Positions 53,593-63,111 of a DNA stretch of 64,000 nt are shown here, piece after piece. The notes under the pieces are model-generated. The model had not been told where the DNA came from and ran no database searches. It saw nothing but the letters and a program-made list of their open reading frames with translations. The DNA lies in the NCBI RefSeq assembly GCF_000739715.2, contig NZ_BBJC02000005.1, positions 218,480 through 282,479 of the forward strand, given 5' to 3'. The translations under genes and the position numbers were made by a program. This DNA is from Falsirhodobacter sp. alg1 (GTDB taxonomy: Bacteria > Pseudomonadota > Alphaproteobacteria > Rhodobacterales > Rhodobacteraceae). Each line of letters opens with the position of its first letter. Positions within the stretch are counted from its first letter, which is position 1.

Positions 53593-54027
53593 TCAGAATG
53601 TCAGCAGGCCCGAGGGCAGGTTCAGTTCCAGAAGTTCGGCACAAAGCAGGTATCCGGCCACTCCGATTACCGCGCCGAACAGGAACCCTTTGAGCCAGGT
53701 CGCCCCCAGCATGCGTGATGCCAACGTGCCGAACAGTGCCGTGGCGATGATGAAGCCCAACCGCTCGTAAAGCTCGGCATATCCCAGCAGCAGAACCACC
53801 GTCAGGGACAGGCGGATCCACGTGGGACGCGCAACCTGCATACTGTCTGTATCAGGGCGCAACAGGATGACGGCAAAGCATAGCGCGGTCACGATGGACA
53901 GGATTTGCGGCCATGTTTCGGGGCCAAGCGGGTCATATTGGAAGGGGGCGCTGATTGCGAAGAAGGCCAGCCAGCCATAGGCCAGAGTCACCAAAAGCAT
54001 CACGCCCGCAAAAATGCGGTCGGCCAT
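53593..54027 (-). CDS. tctB: Tripartite tricarboxylate transporter small permease TctB
   Basis: This 144-residue membrane protein has four predicted helices (FAGVMLLVTLAYGWLAFFAIS, IVTALCFAVILL, LSLTVVLLLGYAELYERLGFIIATALFG, FLFGAVIGVAGYLLC), as in TctB. It lies 10 bases before tctA on the same strand. Low sequence conservation is normal for this subunit, so size and position carry much of the call. Confidence 0.9.
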   Translation of the reverse strand: MADRIFAGVMLLVTLAYGWLAFFAISAPFQYDPLGPETWPQILSIVTALCFAVILLRPDTDSMQVARPTWIRLSLTVVLLLGYAELYERLGFIIATALFGTLASRMLGATWLKGFLFGAVIGVAGYLLCAELLELNLPSGLLTF

Positions 54028-54076
54028 CAGGTATCCTTTCGGAAAGTATGGGGGGCCGCGCAGCCCCCCGCATAGA

Positions 54077-55042
54077 TTATTGGATCAGACCGATTTCCGT
54101 GGCCAGCGAACGCAGGGTCGCGGATTGCTCTGCCACCATCGCCTTCAGCTCGTCACCCGATACGTCCAGTGGCATCAGGCCGTGGCTCCGCTGGGTCTCG
54201 GCGAATTCGGGGGTATCATAGGCGGTACGGAAGGCATCCAGCCACGCCTGATAATCCGCGTCCGATGTTTCCTTGCCCATGTAGAAACCACGCAGGATGG
54301 TCCATGACACGTCATAGCCCTGCTCCTTGGCGGTCGGGATCACATCCATCGGGGCTTCGAGCCGTTCGTCCGACATGACGGCCAGAACCCGCAGATCGCC
54401 CGCATCGATATGTGGCACCATTTCGCCAGCATCACCGGTATAGATCTGGATCGATCCACCCAGCAGACCGGCAATGGCGTCACCACCACCGTCAAAGGCG
54501 ACATAGCGCATGCGGCGCGGATCACCATCGATTGCCTTCAGCAGAAGGGCAGCCTTCATCCAGTCCTGCGACCCGACGGATCCGCCGGCCCCCACCACGA
54601 CCTTGGAGGGATCGGCCTTCAACGCGGCCATCACCTCTTCCAGCGAATGATAGGGGCTATCGGCGCGCACCGCCACAACACCGTAATCCGCCCCGGCAGT
54701 CGCCAGCCAGCGGGCATCATTCTCGGTCCACTTGCCGTATTTGCCGGTGATCAGATTCAGCAGCGACCCCGAGGAGAATGCAACGATCGCATTCGGATCG
54801 TCGGTCCGCGTGGAGTTGAACATGTTGAACGCGACCGCTCCGATACCACCGGGCATGAACGTCACCTCCACCGGACGGTCAAACTGCGGCGCAAGACCCT
54901 GCTGTGCCACACGGCAGGTCAGATCGAAGCCACCGCCGGGCTGCGCCGGGGCAATGCATTCGGGGCGGTTGATCTCGGCCAATGCGGGAAACGCGCATGC
55001 GGCCATGACTGCCCCGAGGACAGTTGTGCGAACGAATTTCAT
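54077..55042 (-). CDS. tctC: Tripartite tricarboxylate transporter substrate-binding protein TctC
   Basis: This 321-residue periplasmic protein has a signal peptide MKFVRTTVLGAVMAACAFPALA. The mature domain contains CIAPAQPGGGFDLTCR for the carboxylate loop and VVGAGGSVGSQDWMKAALL. GGGAGGAC before ATG 55042 sets the start. It heads the tctCBA operon and is divergent from the tctD-like regulator, which probably activates it when the substrate is present. Confidence 0.92.
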   Translation of the reverse strand: MKFVRTTVLGAVMAACAFPALAEINRPECIAPAQPGGGFDLTCRVAQQGLAPQFDRPVEVTFMPGGIGAVAFNMFNSTRTDDPNAIVAFSSGSLLNLITGKYGKWTENDARWLATAGADYGVVAVRADSPYHSLEEVMAALKADPSKVVVGAGGSVGSQDWMKAALLLKAIDGDPRRMRYVAFDGGGDAIAGLLGGSIQIYTGDAGEMVPHIDAGDLRVLAVMSDERLEAPMDVIPTAKEQGYDVSWTILRGFYMGKETSDADYQAWLDAFRTAYDTPEFAETQRSHGLMPLDVSGDELKAMVAEQSATLRSLATEIGLIQ

Positions 55043-55195
55043 AGATGTCCTCCCAGACATTGGGCCCGTGTTCTGCGGCCCGATTGTCCCACTTTAGAGC
55101 CAAAGCTTGTCCGGACGCTGACGCGAAACTGACAGGACGCTGACATGCGAATGCGCCCTTTCGCCGTCACACGCGGGCCGCTATTCTCCTGTTTT

Positions 55196-55867
55196 ATGCG
55201 AATGCTCCTGGTTGAAGATAACGATGATCTTGCGGAGACGATCACCGATCGCCTGCGCGCCGAGGGCCATGCCATCGACCGCGAAAGCAATGGAGATGAC
55301 GCCCATTCGCTGTTGCGCCATGCCCGCTTTGATCTGGTCATTCTGGATGTGAACCTGCCCGGCCGGAACGGCACCGAGGTATTGCGCGCCATGCGTGACA
55401 GGGGGGACACCACGCCCGTTCTCATTCTGACCGCACGTAGCGAGGTGGATGACCGGGTTGTGGGGCTGGATGCAGGGGCCGATGACTACATGGTCAAACC
55501 TTTTGATTTCCGGGAGTTGAGCGCGCGTTGTCGGGTTCTGGCCCGCCGCAAATCTGGCACCGCCACGAACAGCTTCACCGCAGGCACCCTTACCTTCGAT
55601 CGCAGCGCACGTCGTGCCCGCCTGGGCGGCGTCGATCTGGATCTGCGGCCCAGAGAGGTCCAGTTGCTGGAGGTGTTGATCGACAATCTTGGCCGGATGC
55701 TGACCAAGGAAGAGGTGGCGGACAAGCTCTATACCTTTGATGAAGCACCCACGATGAACGCGGTAGAACAGACTGTTACCCGCCTGCGCCGCCGGATCGA
55801 GGGATCTACTCTGACCATCCGTACCGCCCGGGGCCTCGGGTACATGGCCTACGTCACCGATGAATAA
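55196..55867 (+). CDS. tctD: OmpR-family response regulator (TctD-like)
   Basis: This 223-residue regulator has a receiver domain with MRMLLVEDNDDLAETI, phospho-Asp in LVILDVNLPG and Lys in YMVKPFDF, and a winged-helix output domain from about residue 125 (LDLRPREVQLLEVLIDNLGRMLTKEEV...VTRLRRRIEG). The frame is open upstream, but ATG 55196 or 55202 fits the family. Its 3' end overlaps the kinase gene by eight bases. The 153-base gap to tctC should hold its binding sites. Confidence 0.92.
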   Translation: MRMLLVEDNDDLAETITDRLRAEGHAIDRESNGDDAHSLLRHARFDLVILDVNLPGRNGTEVLRAMRDRGDTTPVLILTARSEVDDRVVGLDAGADDYMVKPFDFRELSARCRVLARRKSGTATNSFTAGTLTFDRSARRARLGGVDLDLRPREVQLLEVLIDNLGRMLTKEEVADKLYTFDEAPTMNAVEQTVTRLRRRIEGSTLTIRTARGLGYMAYVTDE

Positions 55868-58238
55868 CAGGCGCCGCTCTATCCGGCTGCGGCTGATGGC
55901 GCTGATGACGGCGGCATTTCTGGTTCTGCTCTGCCTCATCTCGATCCTTCTGTGGACCTATGCCCGAGGCGCGGCGAATGATTCCTACGATCTGGTGCTG
56001 GGCGGATCCGCCCGCGCCATTCTGGAACGGATCACCCCCGGCCCTGATGGTCCGACGGTGGATATGCCGCCCTCGGCCATGGAAATTGCCGGCATCGTGC
56101 CTGCCGCGCGCGTGGTCTACAGTGTCTTTTCCCCTGAAGGTCTGGTGACGGGAACCCCGGATCTTCCCCTGCCCGATGGGTTCGAGCCTGCCGTGGCACC
56201 TATGTTCTACGATGCCCTCCACAACGGGGCCCCCATGCGGTTCGTGGTGCAAGGCCGAGAGATCAGCACGGCCAGCGGCCCGTTCTGGGTTGAGGTTCAG
56301 GTCGGCCAGACCACCGAAGCCCGCGTGGCACAACAGCGTGATCTGTTTCTGACAGGTATGGCAGGGCTGGCACTGGTGTCGGCAATCGGACTTGGTTTTG
56401 TCTGGTTCGCCATCCGGCAGGCCTTGCGCCCCTTGGCCCAGATTGAGCGGGACCTTCAGGGCCGACCGCCGCGGGATCTTTCCGAACTGGCCGCACGCCC
56501 GCCGCTGGAAATTGAAAGCCTGTTCGACGCAATCAACGGTTTCATCGCCCGGTTAAGGGCCAACCGGAATATGACGGAGGGCTTCATTGCTGATGTTGCC
56601 CATCAGACACGAACATCGCTTTCCACGCTGCAGGGACATCTGGAACTGGCGGCTGATGCCAGATCCGAAGACGATATGCGCGCTCGCCTTGTCCGGGCCG
56701 AACGACAGTCCGCACGAACAGTCCGCCTGACAAACCAGTTGTTATCGCACGCGATGGTCTTGCACCGTGCGGATGGTGGAGGGCTGCATCCGGTGGCGCT
56801 CACCCCGCTTCTACGGTCATTGGTGTCCGAAATGTTGCGTGACACCCGTATTCGCGATGTCACCTTCACCTTCGACGTGGACCCTTTTGCCGACAAGGGT
56901 GATGTCGTCATGGGCGACGAGGTGGTGCTGAGGGAGGCATTGAGGAACCTGATCGAAAACGCCCTCCGTCACGGCCCGCCCGACAATATAATCGACATCG
57001 ATTTGCGTGCCGAAGGGCATGACCGGATCATGATTGCCATTTCGGATGCCGGACCGGGCATTCCCGAACAGGACCGCGAACGCGCGCAGGAGCGCTTTGT
57101 CTCCCTCTCGGATCGTACGGCGGGATCAGGCTTGGGGTTGGCGATCGTGCAGGCGGTGGCCGAAGCGCATGGCGCGGGATTTCATCTCTCAACGTCGCAG
57201 CGTGGGGGATTGAAGGCCGTGCTCAGCTTCGCGCGGGTGTTATCGCTTGTTCTGCTGCTTGCGCTGCTTCCTCATCCTTCCATGGCGCAGACCGTCCTGC
57301 GGGTCGCCAGCGCCACCGATGAGGTTGCGATCCGCCCCATACTGGATGCGTTCGAGCGCGAGAACCCGGATCTGCACATCGAATACACCGACATGCAGAC
57401 GGTGCCGCTGTATCAGGCCGTGCTGGATGGCAGCATGAACCCCGATCTTGTCATCAGCTCCGCCATGGACCTTCAGGTGGACCTTGTCAACCGTGGCATG
57501 GCGCTGCATCTGGATCTGCCGGAGGCGCAATCCCTCCCGTCCTGGGCAGCATGGCGAGAAGAACTGTTCGGCTTCACCTTCGAGCCTGCTGTGATGATCT
57601 ACAACCCGACGCTGATCGCGGAATCCGATCTGCCCCGAACCCATGTGGATTTGACAGAATTCCTGCGGAACCACGAAAGGTCACTGCAACAGCGCATCGG
57701 CCTTTATGATTTGCGGCAGGCGGGTATCGGATATCTGTTCGCCACGCAGGACGCCGAATTCGGTCAGGATGCCGCCGCGCTCAACGAAGTTCTGGGGCGC
57801 GCCAAGGCCCGCGTCTACCCGACCACCAATGCCATGATTGACGCAGTCGGGCGTGGCGAACTGACGATGGCGCTTAACCTGATCGGCTCCTACGCCATTT
57901 CAGCCGATGATCCGCATGTGGCTGTGCATCTGTTCTGGGACTATAACCTCGTGATGATGCGAACGGGTTTCGTTCCCAAAACGGCGGCAAATCCGGAGCA
58001 GGCTGCCCGCCTTCTGGCCTATCTGATATCCCATCGCGGCCAGGTTCTATTGGCCCGGAAAACGCCGCTCGTGCCGGTTCTGCCGCTGGTCACGCTCAAC
58101 ACGCCAACGCTGAACCGGATGCGCGGGTATGACGGGACGTTTCTTCCGATCCGACTTGGCCCGCAATTGCTGACCTATCTTGATGCCCTGAAGCAGAAGC
58201 GCTTTCTCAGTGCATGGCAAAGCGCGATCCGCCCCTAG
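55860..58238 (+). CDS. TctE-like sensor histidine kinase fused to a periplasmic substrate-binding domain
   Basis: This 792-residue protein has the order helix 12-33, periplasmic sensor to about 160, helix about 163-185, a linker, H-box FIADVAHQTRTSL with His248, N-box LRNLIENALRHG, and G boxes DAGPGIPEQ and GSGLGLAIVQ. The kinase ends near residue 459. In the same frame follows a signal-peptide-like helix (460-477, RVLSLVLLLALLPHPSMAQ) and then about 315 residues of a Fe3+/type 2 binding protein (LRVASATDEVAIRPILDAFERENPDL...). The helix has a possible SMA cleavage site, so the product could be cut into kinase and free binding protein. GTG 57237 is a possible internal start. Confidence 0.88.
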   Translation: MNNRRRSIRLRLMALMTAAFLVLLCLISILLWTYARGAANDSYDLVLGGSARAILERITPGPDGPTVDMPPSAMEIAGIVPAARVVYSVFSPEGLVTGTPDLPLPDGFEPAVAPMFYDALHNGAPMRFVVQGREISTASGPFWVEVQVGQTTEARVAQQRDLFLTGMAGLALVSAIGLGFVWFAIRQALRPLAQIERDLQGRPPRDLSELAARPPLEIESLFDAINGFIARLRANRNMTEGFIADVAHQTRTSLSTLQGHLELAADARSEDDMRARLVRAERQSARTVRLTNQLLSHAMVLHRADGGGLHPVALTPLLRSLVSEMLRDTRIRDVTFTFDVDPFADKGDVVMGDEVVLREALRNLIENALRHGPPDNIIDIDLRAEGHDRIMIAISDAGPGIPEQDRERAQERFVSLSDRTAGSGLGLAIVQAVAEAHGAGFHLSTSQRGGLKAVLSFARVLSLVLLLALLPHPSMAQTVLRVASATDEVAIRPILDAFERENPDLHIEYTDMQTVPLYQAVLDGSMNPDLVISSAMDLQVDLVNRGMALHLDLPEAQSLPSWAAWREELFGFTFEPAVMIYNPTLIAESDLPRTHVDLTEFLRNHERSLQQRIGLYDLRQAGIGYLFATQDAEFGQDAAALNEVLGRAKARVYPTTNAMIDAVGRGELTMALNLIGSYAISADDPHVAVHLFWDYNLVMMRTGFVPKTAANPEQAARLLAYLISHRGQVLLARKTPLVPVLPLVTLNTPTLNRMRGYDGTFLPIRLGPQLLTYLDALKQKRFLSAWQSAIRP

Positions 58239-59299
58239 TCCGCCGCGCGCCGGGACAGGTATCGTGCCAATGCGGGGGCGGTCAGCACCACAAACAGGAA
58301 CCGGGCGATCTGCATCGCCATCACGAACGGCACATCTACGTCGGTCGAGGTTGCGATGATCGCGACAGTATCGGCCCCGCCCGGGGTGGTTGCCAGATAG
58401 GCTGTCAACGGATCCACATCGGCAAATACCACCAATGCCAGCGCGAACACACCGCAGGTCGCGATCAGGATGATCACGGACATCATGACCCGCGGAAAAG
58501 CGGATGCGGCATGGCGCACCACCTCGGGGGTAAAGCGCATGCCGACCGAAAGACCAACCACGGCGAAACAGATCGACAGGAACCATGCGGGAAGTACGAC
58601 TTCAAGCAACCCGGAAAACGAAAGACCCAGCCCCACGATCAGCGCCGTCAGCAGCGCCCCGCCCGGCAACCGAAGCCGCGGCGCGGCAAAGGCGCAGACC
58701 AGCGCCGCCCCAAAAGTCGCAAGCGAAGGCAGCACCGGCACCGTCCTGGCGACAGCGGGCACCGTATCCAGTTCCGGAACACCGATAAGGCGCACCAGCA
58801 GCATTGCCATCGCCGCGCAGCTTACAACCCGGACGTATTGCATGAAGGCCACGAGGCGCATATCAGCGCCATAGGACTCCGACATCAGCACCATTACCGT
58901 CGCAGCCCCCGGCGACGATCCCCAGATGGCGGTCGTGCCCGGAAAAATCCGCGCCCGGGTGATGGACAGCCCCAGAACGCCTGCTGCCGCAACGACCGAC
59001 AATGTCCCCAGAACGAACAGCAGCCAGTCCTTGGAGATTTCATCCATGATATCGGGGGGAATACTGCCGGCCATCATCATTCCGACTGACGCCTGCGCGA
59101 CCAGCGCCCCGCGCTTGTCTATCTTTACCGCACCGCCAGCCACGGCCACCACAATGGCCGCGATCATCGGGCCCAGCAGATAGGCTGCCGGCAGATGCGC
59201 CAGCCAGAACAGCATTCCGAAAACCGCTGACAGGGCAAGCAAGACCGCCCATCGTAACGGATTTGACGCCTGCGCGATCCAGCTTGCCAAAGCCGTCAT
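58235..59299 (-). CDS. AbrB-family membrane protein (ammonia-monooxygenase-like transporter)
   Basis: This 354-residue integral membrane protein has about ten helices in two AbrB-type repeats. GATVMVLMSESYGADMRLVAFMQYVRV and PGGADTVAIIATSTDVDVPFVMAMQIARF are the matching segments. Family members are misnamed ammonia monooxygenases or AbrB regulators and probably transport small organic compounds. ATG 59299 gives the family N-terminus, although the ribosome site is weak. It converges on the kinase-fusion gene with a four-base overlap. The 195-base gap to the hydratase gene has no clear promoter that I can defend. Confidence 0.85.
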   Translation of the reverse strand: MTALASWIAQASNPLRWAVLLALSAVFGMLFWLAHLPAAYLLGPMIAAIVVAVAGGAVKIDKRGALVAQASVGMMMAGSIPPDIMDEISKDWLLFVLGTLSVVAAAGVLGLSITRARIFPGTTAIWGSSPGAATVMVLMSESYGADMRLVAFMQYVRVVSCAAMAMLLVRLIGVPELDTVPAVARTVPVLPSLATFGAALVCAFAAPRLRLPGGALLTALIVGLGLSFSGLLEVVLPAWFLSICFAVVGLSVGMRFTPEVVRHAASAFPRVMMSVIILIATCGVFALALVVFADVDPLTAYLATTPGGADTVAIIATSTDVDVPFVMAMQIARFLFVVLTAPALARYLSRRAAD

Positions 59300-59494
59300 C
59301 GCGGCACACCGGACAGGATGGCGCAATAAGGGCAGGGCTGATCTGGCATGAAGGTTCCCCTTGGGCAGGATACAGCAGTCTTTCGCGGGCCACTCTTCGA
59401 AAGTCAACAGACGCGGCAATCCGGCCGCCCCATCGAAGGGGGTTCCAGTTGACCACTTCTGCTGTAATCCTCTGCGTGGAAGAGGAGAATCATT

Positions 59495-60229
59495 TTGGAC
59501 CAGACCCGCATCGCACAAGTCGCACAGCTGCTAAAGGACGCCTATACCGGGCCGAAAATCACGGTATTGCCCGCAGATCTAGTTCCGCAGACCGAAGATG
59601 ATGCCTATGCCATTCAGGCGGCCGTATTGGGCGACCAGCCTATCGCAGGCTGGAAGGTGGCGGCGATCGCCGTACCGAACCCTCTTGTCGCGGCACCGCT
59701 GACCGACGCCATCCCCGAAGGCCCGCTGCCAGCAGAAATCCGCGATCCTGAAATCGAGGTGGAAATCGCGATCATGATCGCAGCCGATCTGCCCCCGCGA
59801 CAGGAACCCTATACCGCAGCCGACGTACAGCCCGCCCTGGGTGGCGCCTGTGCCGCATTCGAGGTTGTGGAATCCAGGTTTGCGGTTCGCACAGATGCCA
59901 GCCCCCTTGAGGCGCTGGCCGACCGGAACTGCAACGGAACTGTCATTCTCGGCTCCGGCATAGATGACTGGCAGAACCTTGATCTGACCAAACTTGAGGT
60001 GAGCCTGACCGGAACTGTCGAAATCGCGCGAACATCCGGAAATGCCACGCAGGAACAGACGATGACAGCACTTGTCTGGCTGGCAAACCACGCGTCGAAG
60101 CAGGGCGTGGGGCTGCGTAAGGGCCAGTTCGTCATCACCGGCGCACGTATCGGACCGATCGTGGTAGATCGCGGTCAGGATCTGGTGGCGGAGATCGAAC
60201 ACATCGGCACTGTAAAACTCGGGCTTTGA
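59495..60229 (+). CDS. 2-keto-4-pentenoate hydratase-like protein (MhpD family)
   Basis: This 244-residue protein is related to 2-hydroxypent-2,4-dienoate hydratase and oxalocrotonate decarboxylase. It contains IAGWKVAAIAVPNPLVAAPL, PEIEVEIAIMIAADLPPR with acidic metal ligands, AFEVVESRF and GARIGPIVVDRGQDLVAEIEHIG. It starts at TTG 59495 after a good GAGGAG. No ring-cleavage or aldolase gene is near, so it may serve another keto-acid pathway. A hairpin follows. Confidence 0.85.
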   Translation: MDQTRIAQVAQLLKDAYTGPKITVLPADLVPQTEDDAYAIQAAVLGDQPIAGWKVAAIAVPNPLVAAPLTDAIPEGPLPAEIRDPEIEVEIAIMIAADLPPRQEPYTAADVQPALGGACAAFEVVESRFAVRTDASPLEALADRNCNGTVILGSGIDDWQNLDLTKLEVSLTGTVEIARTSGNATQEQTMTALVWLANHASKQGVGLRKGQFVITGARIGPIVVDRGQDLVAEIEHIGTVKLGL

Positions 60230-60237
60230 TACAAATC

Positions 60238-60263
60238 GGGCGGGTCACGAAGAAGGCCCGCCC
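60238..60263 (+). terminator. Hairpin terminator after the hydratase-like gene
   Basis: A 7-bp stem GGGCGGG / CCCGCCC with a 12-base loop is followed by CCCTTT. The rest of the 301-base gap up to 60530 contains an 11-base direct repeat AGTATCCTGCC (60299-60309 and 60378-60388) and no other gene. Confidence 0.6.
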
Positions 60264-60530
60264 CCCTTTCGGCGAATTGAACGGGGATATCTGCTATCAG
60301 TATCCTGCCCCCTGTCCGCATGATTTTTGCAGTACATTCAGGCAATAGTGGACTGAAGCAGGCAACAGCGGTATTCTAGTATCCTGCCGATGGCGCATTG
60401 GGGCCATCTGTCGACCTATCCCGCTGCAACTCTATCGCAGATGTGACAAAAATGCCGGCGGGCCGCATTGCGCTATGAACAGAACCTGTCATACAGCCGG
60501 CACTGAACTGACGCGGATGGAGAATGTTGC

Positions 60531-61250
60531 ATGACGGAGTCGTTGAAACCCAAGACCAAAGGCGGAAGTCTTGTCGCGCGGGTTGCCGACGCGTTGCGCA
60601 CCGAAATCCGCAGCGGCAACCTGAAGCCCGGGGACAGGCTACCGTCCGAAGCCAAGCTGACAGAAGCCCATGGCGTCAGCCGTACTGTTATTCGCGAGGC
60701 CATTGCATCCCTGCGCGCCGATGGCATGGTCGAGGCGCGTCAGGGTGCCGGAGTGTTCGTGCTGGAGGCAGAAGTCCCGGCCCCCCAGCCTTTCCAGAAC
60801 ATTGATTATGTTCGCTTGTCCTCCATGATCGAAATGCTGGAACTGCGTACAGCGGTCGAGGTGGAGGCTGCGGGCCTGGCCGCCACGCGTCGCTCTGCCC
60901 AGCAGGAAGAGCGGATCATGAACGCGTTCAAGGCGGTCAGTGATGCTTTCGCGGCAGGCGTGGTGACCACATCCGCTGATTATGACCTGCATTACGCGAT
61001 TGCCGAGGCTGCGAATAACCCACGGTTTCCGGAATTTCTGGAAATGGTTGGTGCCGGCATCATCCCGCGTCGCGCCCTGCAGACGGGCACGGATGAAATG
61101 ATTTCCGCCGATTACCTTCGCCAGTTGCAGGCCGAACATGACCGGATTGTATCCGCCATCATGACGGGTAACGAAGAGGAAGCCCGCACAGCCATGCGTG
61201 ATCACCTGCGCGGCGCGTTGGCGCGTTACAGAGCCCTTTTGCGCAGCTGA
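60531..61250 (+). CDS. GntR-family regulator, FadR/FCD subfamily
   Basis: This 239-residue regulator has a GntR winged helix in residues 10-75 (GDRLPSEAKLTEAHGVSRTVIREAIASL) and an all-helical FCD domain after it (LRTAVEVEAAGLAA, DYDLHYAIAEAANNPRFPEFLEMVG) with the His residues used for metal or ligand. It is placed between the hydratase-like gene and urease on the same strand. Its likely target is the hydratase gene or itself; control of urease is less likely given the NtrC-like site there. Confidence 0.88.
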   Translation: MTESLKPKTKGGSLVARVADALRTEIRSGNLKPGDRLPSEAKLTEAHGVSRTVIREAIASLRADGMVEARQGAGVFVLEAEVPAPQPFQNIDYVRLSSMIEMLELRTAVEVEAAGLAATRRSAQQEERIMNAFKAVSDAFAAGVVTTSADYDLHYAIAEAANNPRFPEFLEMVGAGIIPRRALQTGTDEMISADYLRQLQAEHDRIVSAIMTGNEEEARTAMRDHLRGALARYRALLRS

Positions 61251-61282
61251 TTACAAGGCACCCTTCCCGGGCTTTCATGGAA

Positions 61283-61299
61283 TGCATATTTTTCGTGCA
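61283..61299. promoter_or_regulatory. Candidate NtrC-binding site upstream of the urease operon
   Basis: TGCAT-ATTTTTC-GTGCA differs by one base from the NtrC consensus TGCAC-N7-GTGCA. It sits 100-118 bases before the ureD start. A weaker copy with the same ATTTTTC centre (CGCGC-N7-GTGGC) lies at 61332-61348. NtrC-dependent urease under nitrogen limitation is established in Rhodobacter capsulatus. Confidence 0.55.
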
Positions 61300-61400
61300 T
61301 TCTGTTCTAAAAATCTACATATGTAATATGTCGCGCATTTTTCGTGGCTTGTATCGGCGCGCCGTGTTGACGGTGCATAATAATTGCACATTGTGATCGA

Positions 61401-62213
61401 ATGCTGGACTCAATCACCTTGCCAGATATGCAACGCAGCCGAGGCGCTGCGCGGGTTGTGATCGGCCCGCGGGGCTTGATTGATCTTGCGCAATCCGGCT
61501 CCGCCAAGGCAATGCTGCCGCGAATGACCGCAGGCGGAACCGAGGTTGTATTTCTGAATACATCTGGCGGTCTGGCCGCTGGCGACAATCTTGATTTCAA
61601 TATCGAGCTGCGCCCGGACACACGCGCCCTTGCCACCACCCAGACAGCCGAGCGTGCCTATCGCGCCGAAGGCAGGCCCGCGCAAGCGCGTGTTGCCCTG
61701 AGCGTAGGCAAAGGCGGATGGCTGGACTGGCTGCCTCAGGAAACGATCCTCTTCAACGGCTCCAAGCTGGAACGGGAGACTGTGATCGACCTTGATGCAG
61801 GGGCGGGATGCCTGGCGCTGGAAATGGTTGTGCTGGGGCGCATCGCCATGGGCGAAACCCTGCACAGGCTGCACCTGCGTGACCGGCGCATCATTCGTCA
61901 AGAAGGGCGCGTCATACATCATGACGCCCTGGCGCTGGATGATGGCACCCTACACCGGCTGGAGACGCCCGCCATGATGGGAGGGGCGCGTGCATTGGCG
62001 ACATTGGTAATGGTGGCGCCCGATGCAGCCGATCATCTGCAACGGGTGCGTGCCTGTCTGGATGAACCAGGCGTGACGGCAGCCGCAAGCGCCCCGCACG
62101 GCCGTCTGGTCATACGGGCATTGGCCAATGACGGATGGCCGTTGCGCCGACAGATTTACCGTCTTTTGGGGGCATTACGCCCCGATCCCCTTCCCCGCAT
62201 CTGGCAGGTCTGA
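61401..62213 (+). CDS. ureD: Urease accessory protein UreD
   Basis: This 270-residue protein helps deliver nickel to apo-urease as part of the UreDFG complex. Family features are [36 protein letters not shown], the [10 protein letters not shown] strand and [21 protein letters not shown]. It is the first gene of the operon, and the following ureA start is two bases away. The 150-base region upstream carries the NtrC-like site. Confidence 0.94.
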   Translation: MLDSITLPDMQRSRGAARVVIGPRGLIDLAQSGSAKAMLPRMTAGGTEVVFLNTSGGLAAGDNLDFNIELRPDTRALATTQTAERAYRAEGRPAQARVALSVGKGGWLDWLPQETILFNGSKLERETVIDLDAGAGCLALEMVVLGRIAMGETLHRLHLRDRRIIRQEGRVIHHDALALDDGTLHRLETPAMMGGARALATLVMVAPDAADHLQRVRACLDEPGVTAAASAPHGRLVIRALANDGWPLRRQIYRLLGALRPDPLPRIWQV

Positions 62214-62214
62214 G

Positions 62215-62526
62215 ATGAACCTATCCCCGCGTGAGCGTGAGAAACTGATGATTTCCGTCGCGGCAATGGTTGCCCGCAACCGTCTGGCCCGGGGCGTGAA
62301 GCTGAACCATCCAGAAGCGATTGCCCTGATTACAGATTTCGTGGTCGAGGGTGCTCGGGACGGCCGCAGCGTGGCCGACCTGATGCAGGCAGGCGCCCAT
62401 GTCATCACGGCCGGACAATGCATGAGCGGCGTCCCCGAGATGATTTCCTCGGTTCAAGTCGAGGCTACCTTTCCCGACGGCACCAAGCTTGTCACCGTCC
62501 ACCACCCGATCCGACCGGAGGCCTGA
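62215..62526 (+). CDS. ureA: Urease subunit gamma
   Basis: This 103-residue structural subunit starts with the family N-terminus [20 protein letters not shown] and includes [31 protein letters not shown], conserved in nearly all UreA proteins. ATG 62215 is chosen over an upstream ATG in the ureD region. The stop is directly before the hupE/ureJ ATG. Confidence 0.96.
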   Translation: MNLSPREREKLMISVAAMVARNRLARGVKLNHPEAIALITDFVVEGARDGRSVADLMQAGAHVITAGQCMSGVPEMISSVQVEATFPDGTKLVTVHHPIRPEA

Positions 62527-63111
62527 ATGATTTCCTTTATGCGTGTGAAGCGTATCGCCCGTATGTCTGTTGCATCGCTGGCATTGCCCGGATTAGCCGT
62601 GGCGCACCCCGGCCATGTGGGGGGCGTGCCGTTCACCGCGGGCCTGCTGCATCCGATGGGCGGACTTGACCACATGCTGGCGATGGTGGTCCTGGGACTG
62701 ATTGCGGCACAAATGGGCGGGCGGGCGCTTTGGGCCCTGCCGGCCACATTCATCGGGGCGGCGCTGGTCGGTGGTGCCACCGGACAACTCGGGTACCCGG
62801 GATTGGCCGTCGAGCCGATGATCCTTGCCTCTATCGTCGTGATGGGTGGCTTGGTGATGATCGCGGCGCGCATGCCGATGGTTTCAATGCTTCCAATGGC
62901 TGCGATTTTCGGGCTGGCACATGGCTGGGCGCATGGGATCGAGGCACCGACGGCGGGTTTTGTCACCTATGCGGCAGGGTTTGGCCTGACTACGCTGGCA
63001 CTGCACCTTGCAGGCATTCTTACGGGCCAGATCTTCCTGAAGTCACGCATCCTTCGCGGGCTGGGTGCCGTGGTGGCAGTATCGGGCATGGCTCTGGGGT
63101 TCGTATCATGA
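62527..63111 (+). CDS. ureJ: HupE/UreJ-family protein, probable nickel permease
   Basis: This 194-residue membrane protein has a cleavable or anchoring N-terminus and about six helices. The metal-binding signature [12 protein letters not shown] lies at about residues 42-53, and a later helix has [12 protein letters not shown]. HupE/UreJ proteins import nickel for hydrogenase or urease. Here the gene is embedded between ureA and ureB, with its stop overlapping the ureB start, which ties nickel uptake to urease expression. Confidence 0.9.
   Translation: MISFMRVKRIARMSVASLALPGLAVAHPGHVGGVPFTAGLLHPMGGLDHMLAMVVLGLIAAQMGGRALWALPATFIGAALVGGATGQLGYPGLAVEPMILASIVVMGGLVMIAARMPMVSMLPMAAIFGLAHGWAHGIEAPTAGFVTYAAGFGLTTLALHLAGILTGQIFLKSRILRGLGAVVAVSGMALGFVS

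Noticed and set aside
57231-57300. Simple missed stop or frameshift as explanation of the kinase-binding protein fusion
   Set aside because: The frame is continuous and both domains are complete. No single-base change giving a stop is obvious, so I kept it as a fusion and listed sequencing error as the refuting test.
61373-61389. GTGCA-TAATAAT-TGCAC palindrome before ureD as a second NtrC site
   Set aside because: Half-sites point the opposite way from NtrC sites (TGCAC-N7-GTGCA). It may still be an operator for another protein.
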